From Candidatus Poseidoniaceae archaeon (GTDB taxonomy: Archaea > Thermoplasmatota > Poseidoniia > Poseidoniales > Poseidoniaceae), in the NCBI GenBank assembly GCA_022452125.1, contig JAKURJ010000097.1:1-6014 (forward strand): DNA of 6,014 nucleotides, written 5' to 3'. A program made the position numbers and the translations under genes. A model generated the notes under the pieces. It was not told the origin of the DNA and made no database searches. It worked only from the letters and a program-made list of their open reading frames with translations. Shown in pieces: positions 6,006 through 6,014 of this stretch. Each line of letters begins with the position of its first letter. Within the stretch, counting starts at the first letter, position 1.

Positions 6006-6014
6006 CACCTATTG

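Noticed and set aside
5811..6008. Minus-strand open frame of 65 codons at the right end
   Set aside because: It lies in A/T-rich spacer and over the T-rich terminator, its product is low-complexity (Phe/Lys/Asn runs), and no start signal or family pattern is visible.
5856..6014. Possible CRISPR array or tRNA in the right-hand spacer
   Set aside because: Only two 9-bp copies are seen, with no regular repeat-spacer pattern, and no cloverleaf or tRNA consensus could be traced.

Overview
The window looks archaeal, and I infer a marine Euryarchaeota / Thermoplasmatota lineage such as Marine Group II (Poseidoniales). The reasons are family content and style: a very long secreted multi-domain surface protein, a membrane-anchored lamin-tail-domain protein, a cluster of KaiC/RAD55-type RecA-fold ATPases, moderate-to-low GC by eye, T-rich rather than hairpin-type gene ends, and Shine-Dalgarno-like GAGG/GTGAT motifs. 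No marker gene is present, so the taxonomy is inference.

Layout. Positions 1-2353 (minus strand) hold the first 784 codons of a large exported surface protein that runs off the left edge. It has a signal peptide, adhesion-type beta-sandwich repeats, a PKD/Ig-like module and a fibronectin-like module. A 94-bp divergent spacer (2354-2447) separates it from a plus-strand gene (2448-3554). That gene encodes a 368-residue protein with one N-terminal membrane segment, possibly prepilin-like, and a C-terminal lamin-tail domain (LTD). After a 53-bp gap come three tightly packed plus-strand genes of the KaiC/RecA-like ATPase superfamily (3608-5793). The rest (5794-6014) is non-coding: a T-rich probable terminator, an A/T-rich stretch that may be a promoter region, and a short repeat/palindrome at the right edge.

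The most notable part is the ATPase trio. Only the first protein has a full Walker A motif (GTCGSGKT), a Walker B aspartate and the KaiC-type K-M-R-G motif. The second lacks any recognisable P-loop but keeps a Walker B-like strand. The third keeps the KaiC frame but has Ser-Glu where Lys-Thr of the P-loop should be. The spacings (2 nt and 12 nt) indicate co-transcription, so a hetero-oligomer of one active and two pseudo-ATPase subunits is a reasonable hypothesis. The first gene also has an in-frame TAA at 3668-3670, exactly where family members have a residue between 'GMD' and 'ILRGGIP'. Coding similarity continues perfectly on both sides. This is a nonsense mutation, a base-calling error, or a gene now started at TTG 3674.

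The two upstream genes act at the cell surface and the trio in the cytoplasm. Nothing in the sequence shows a direct functional link between them.
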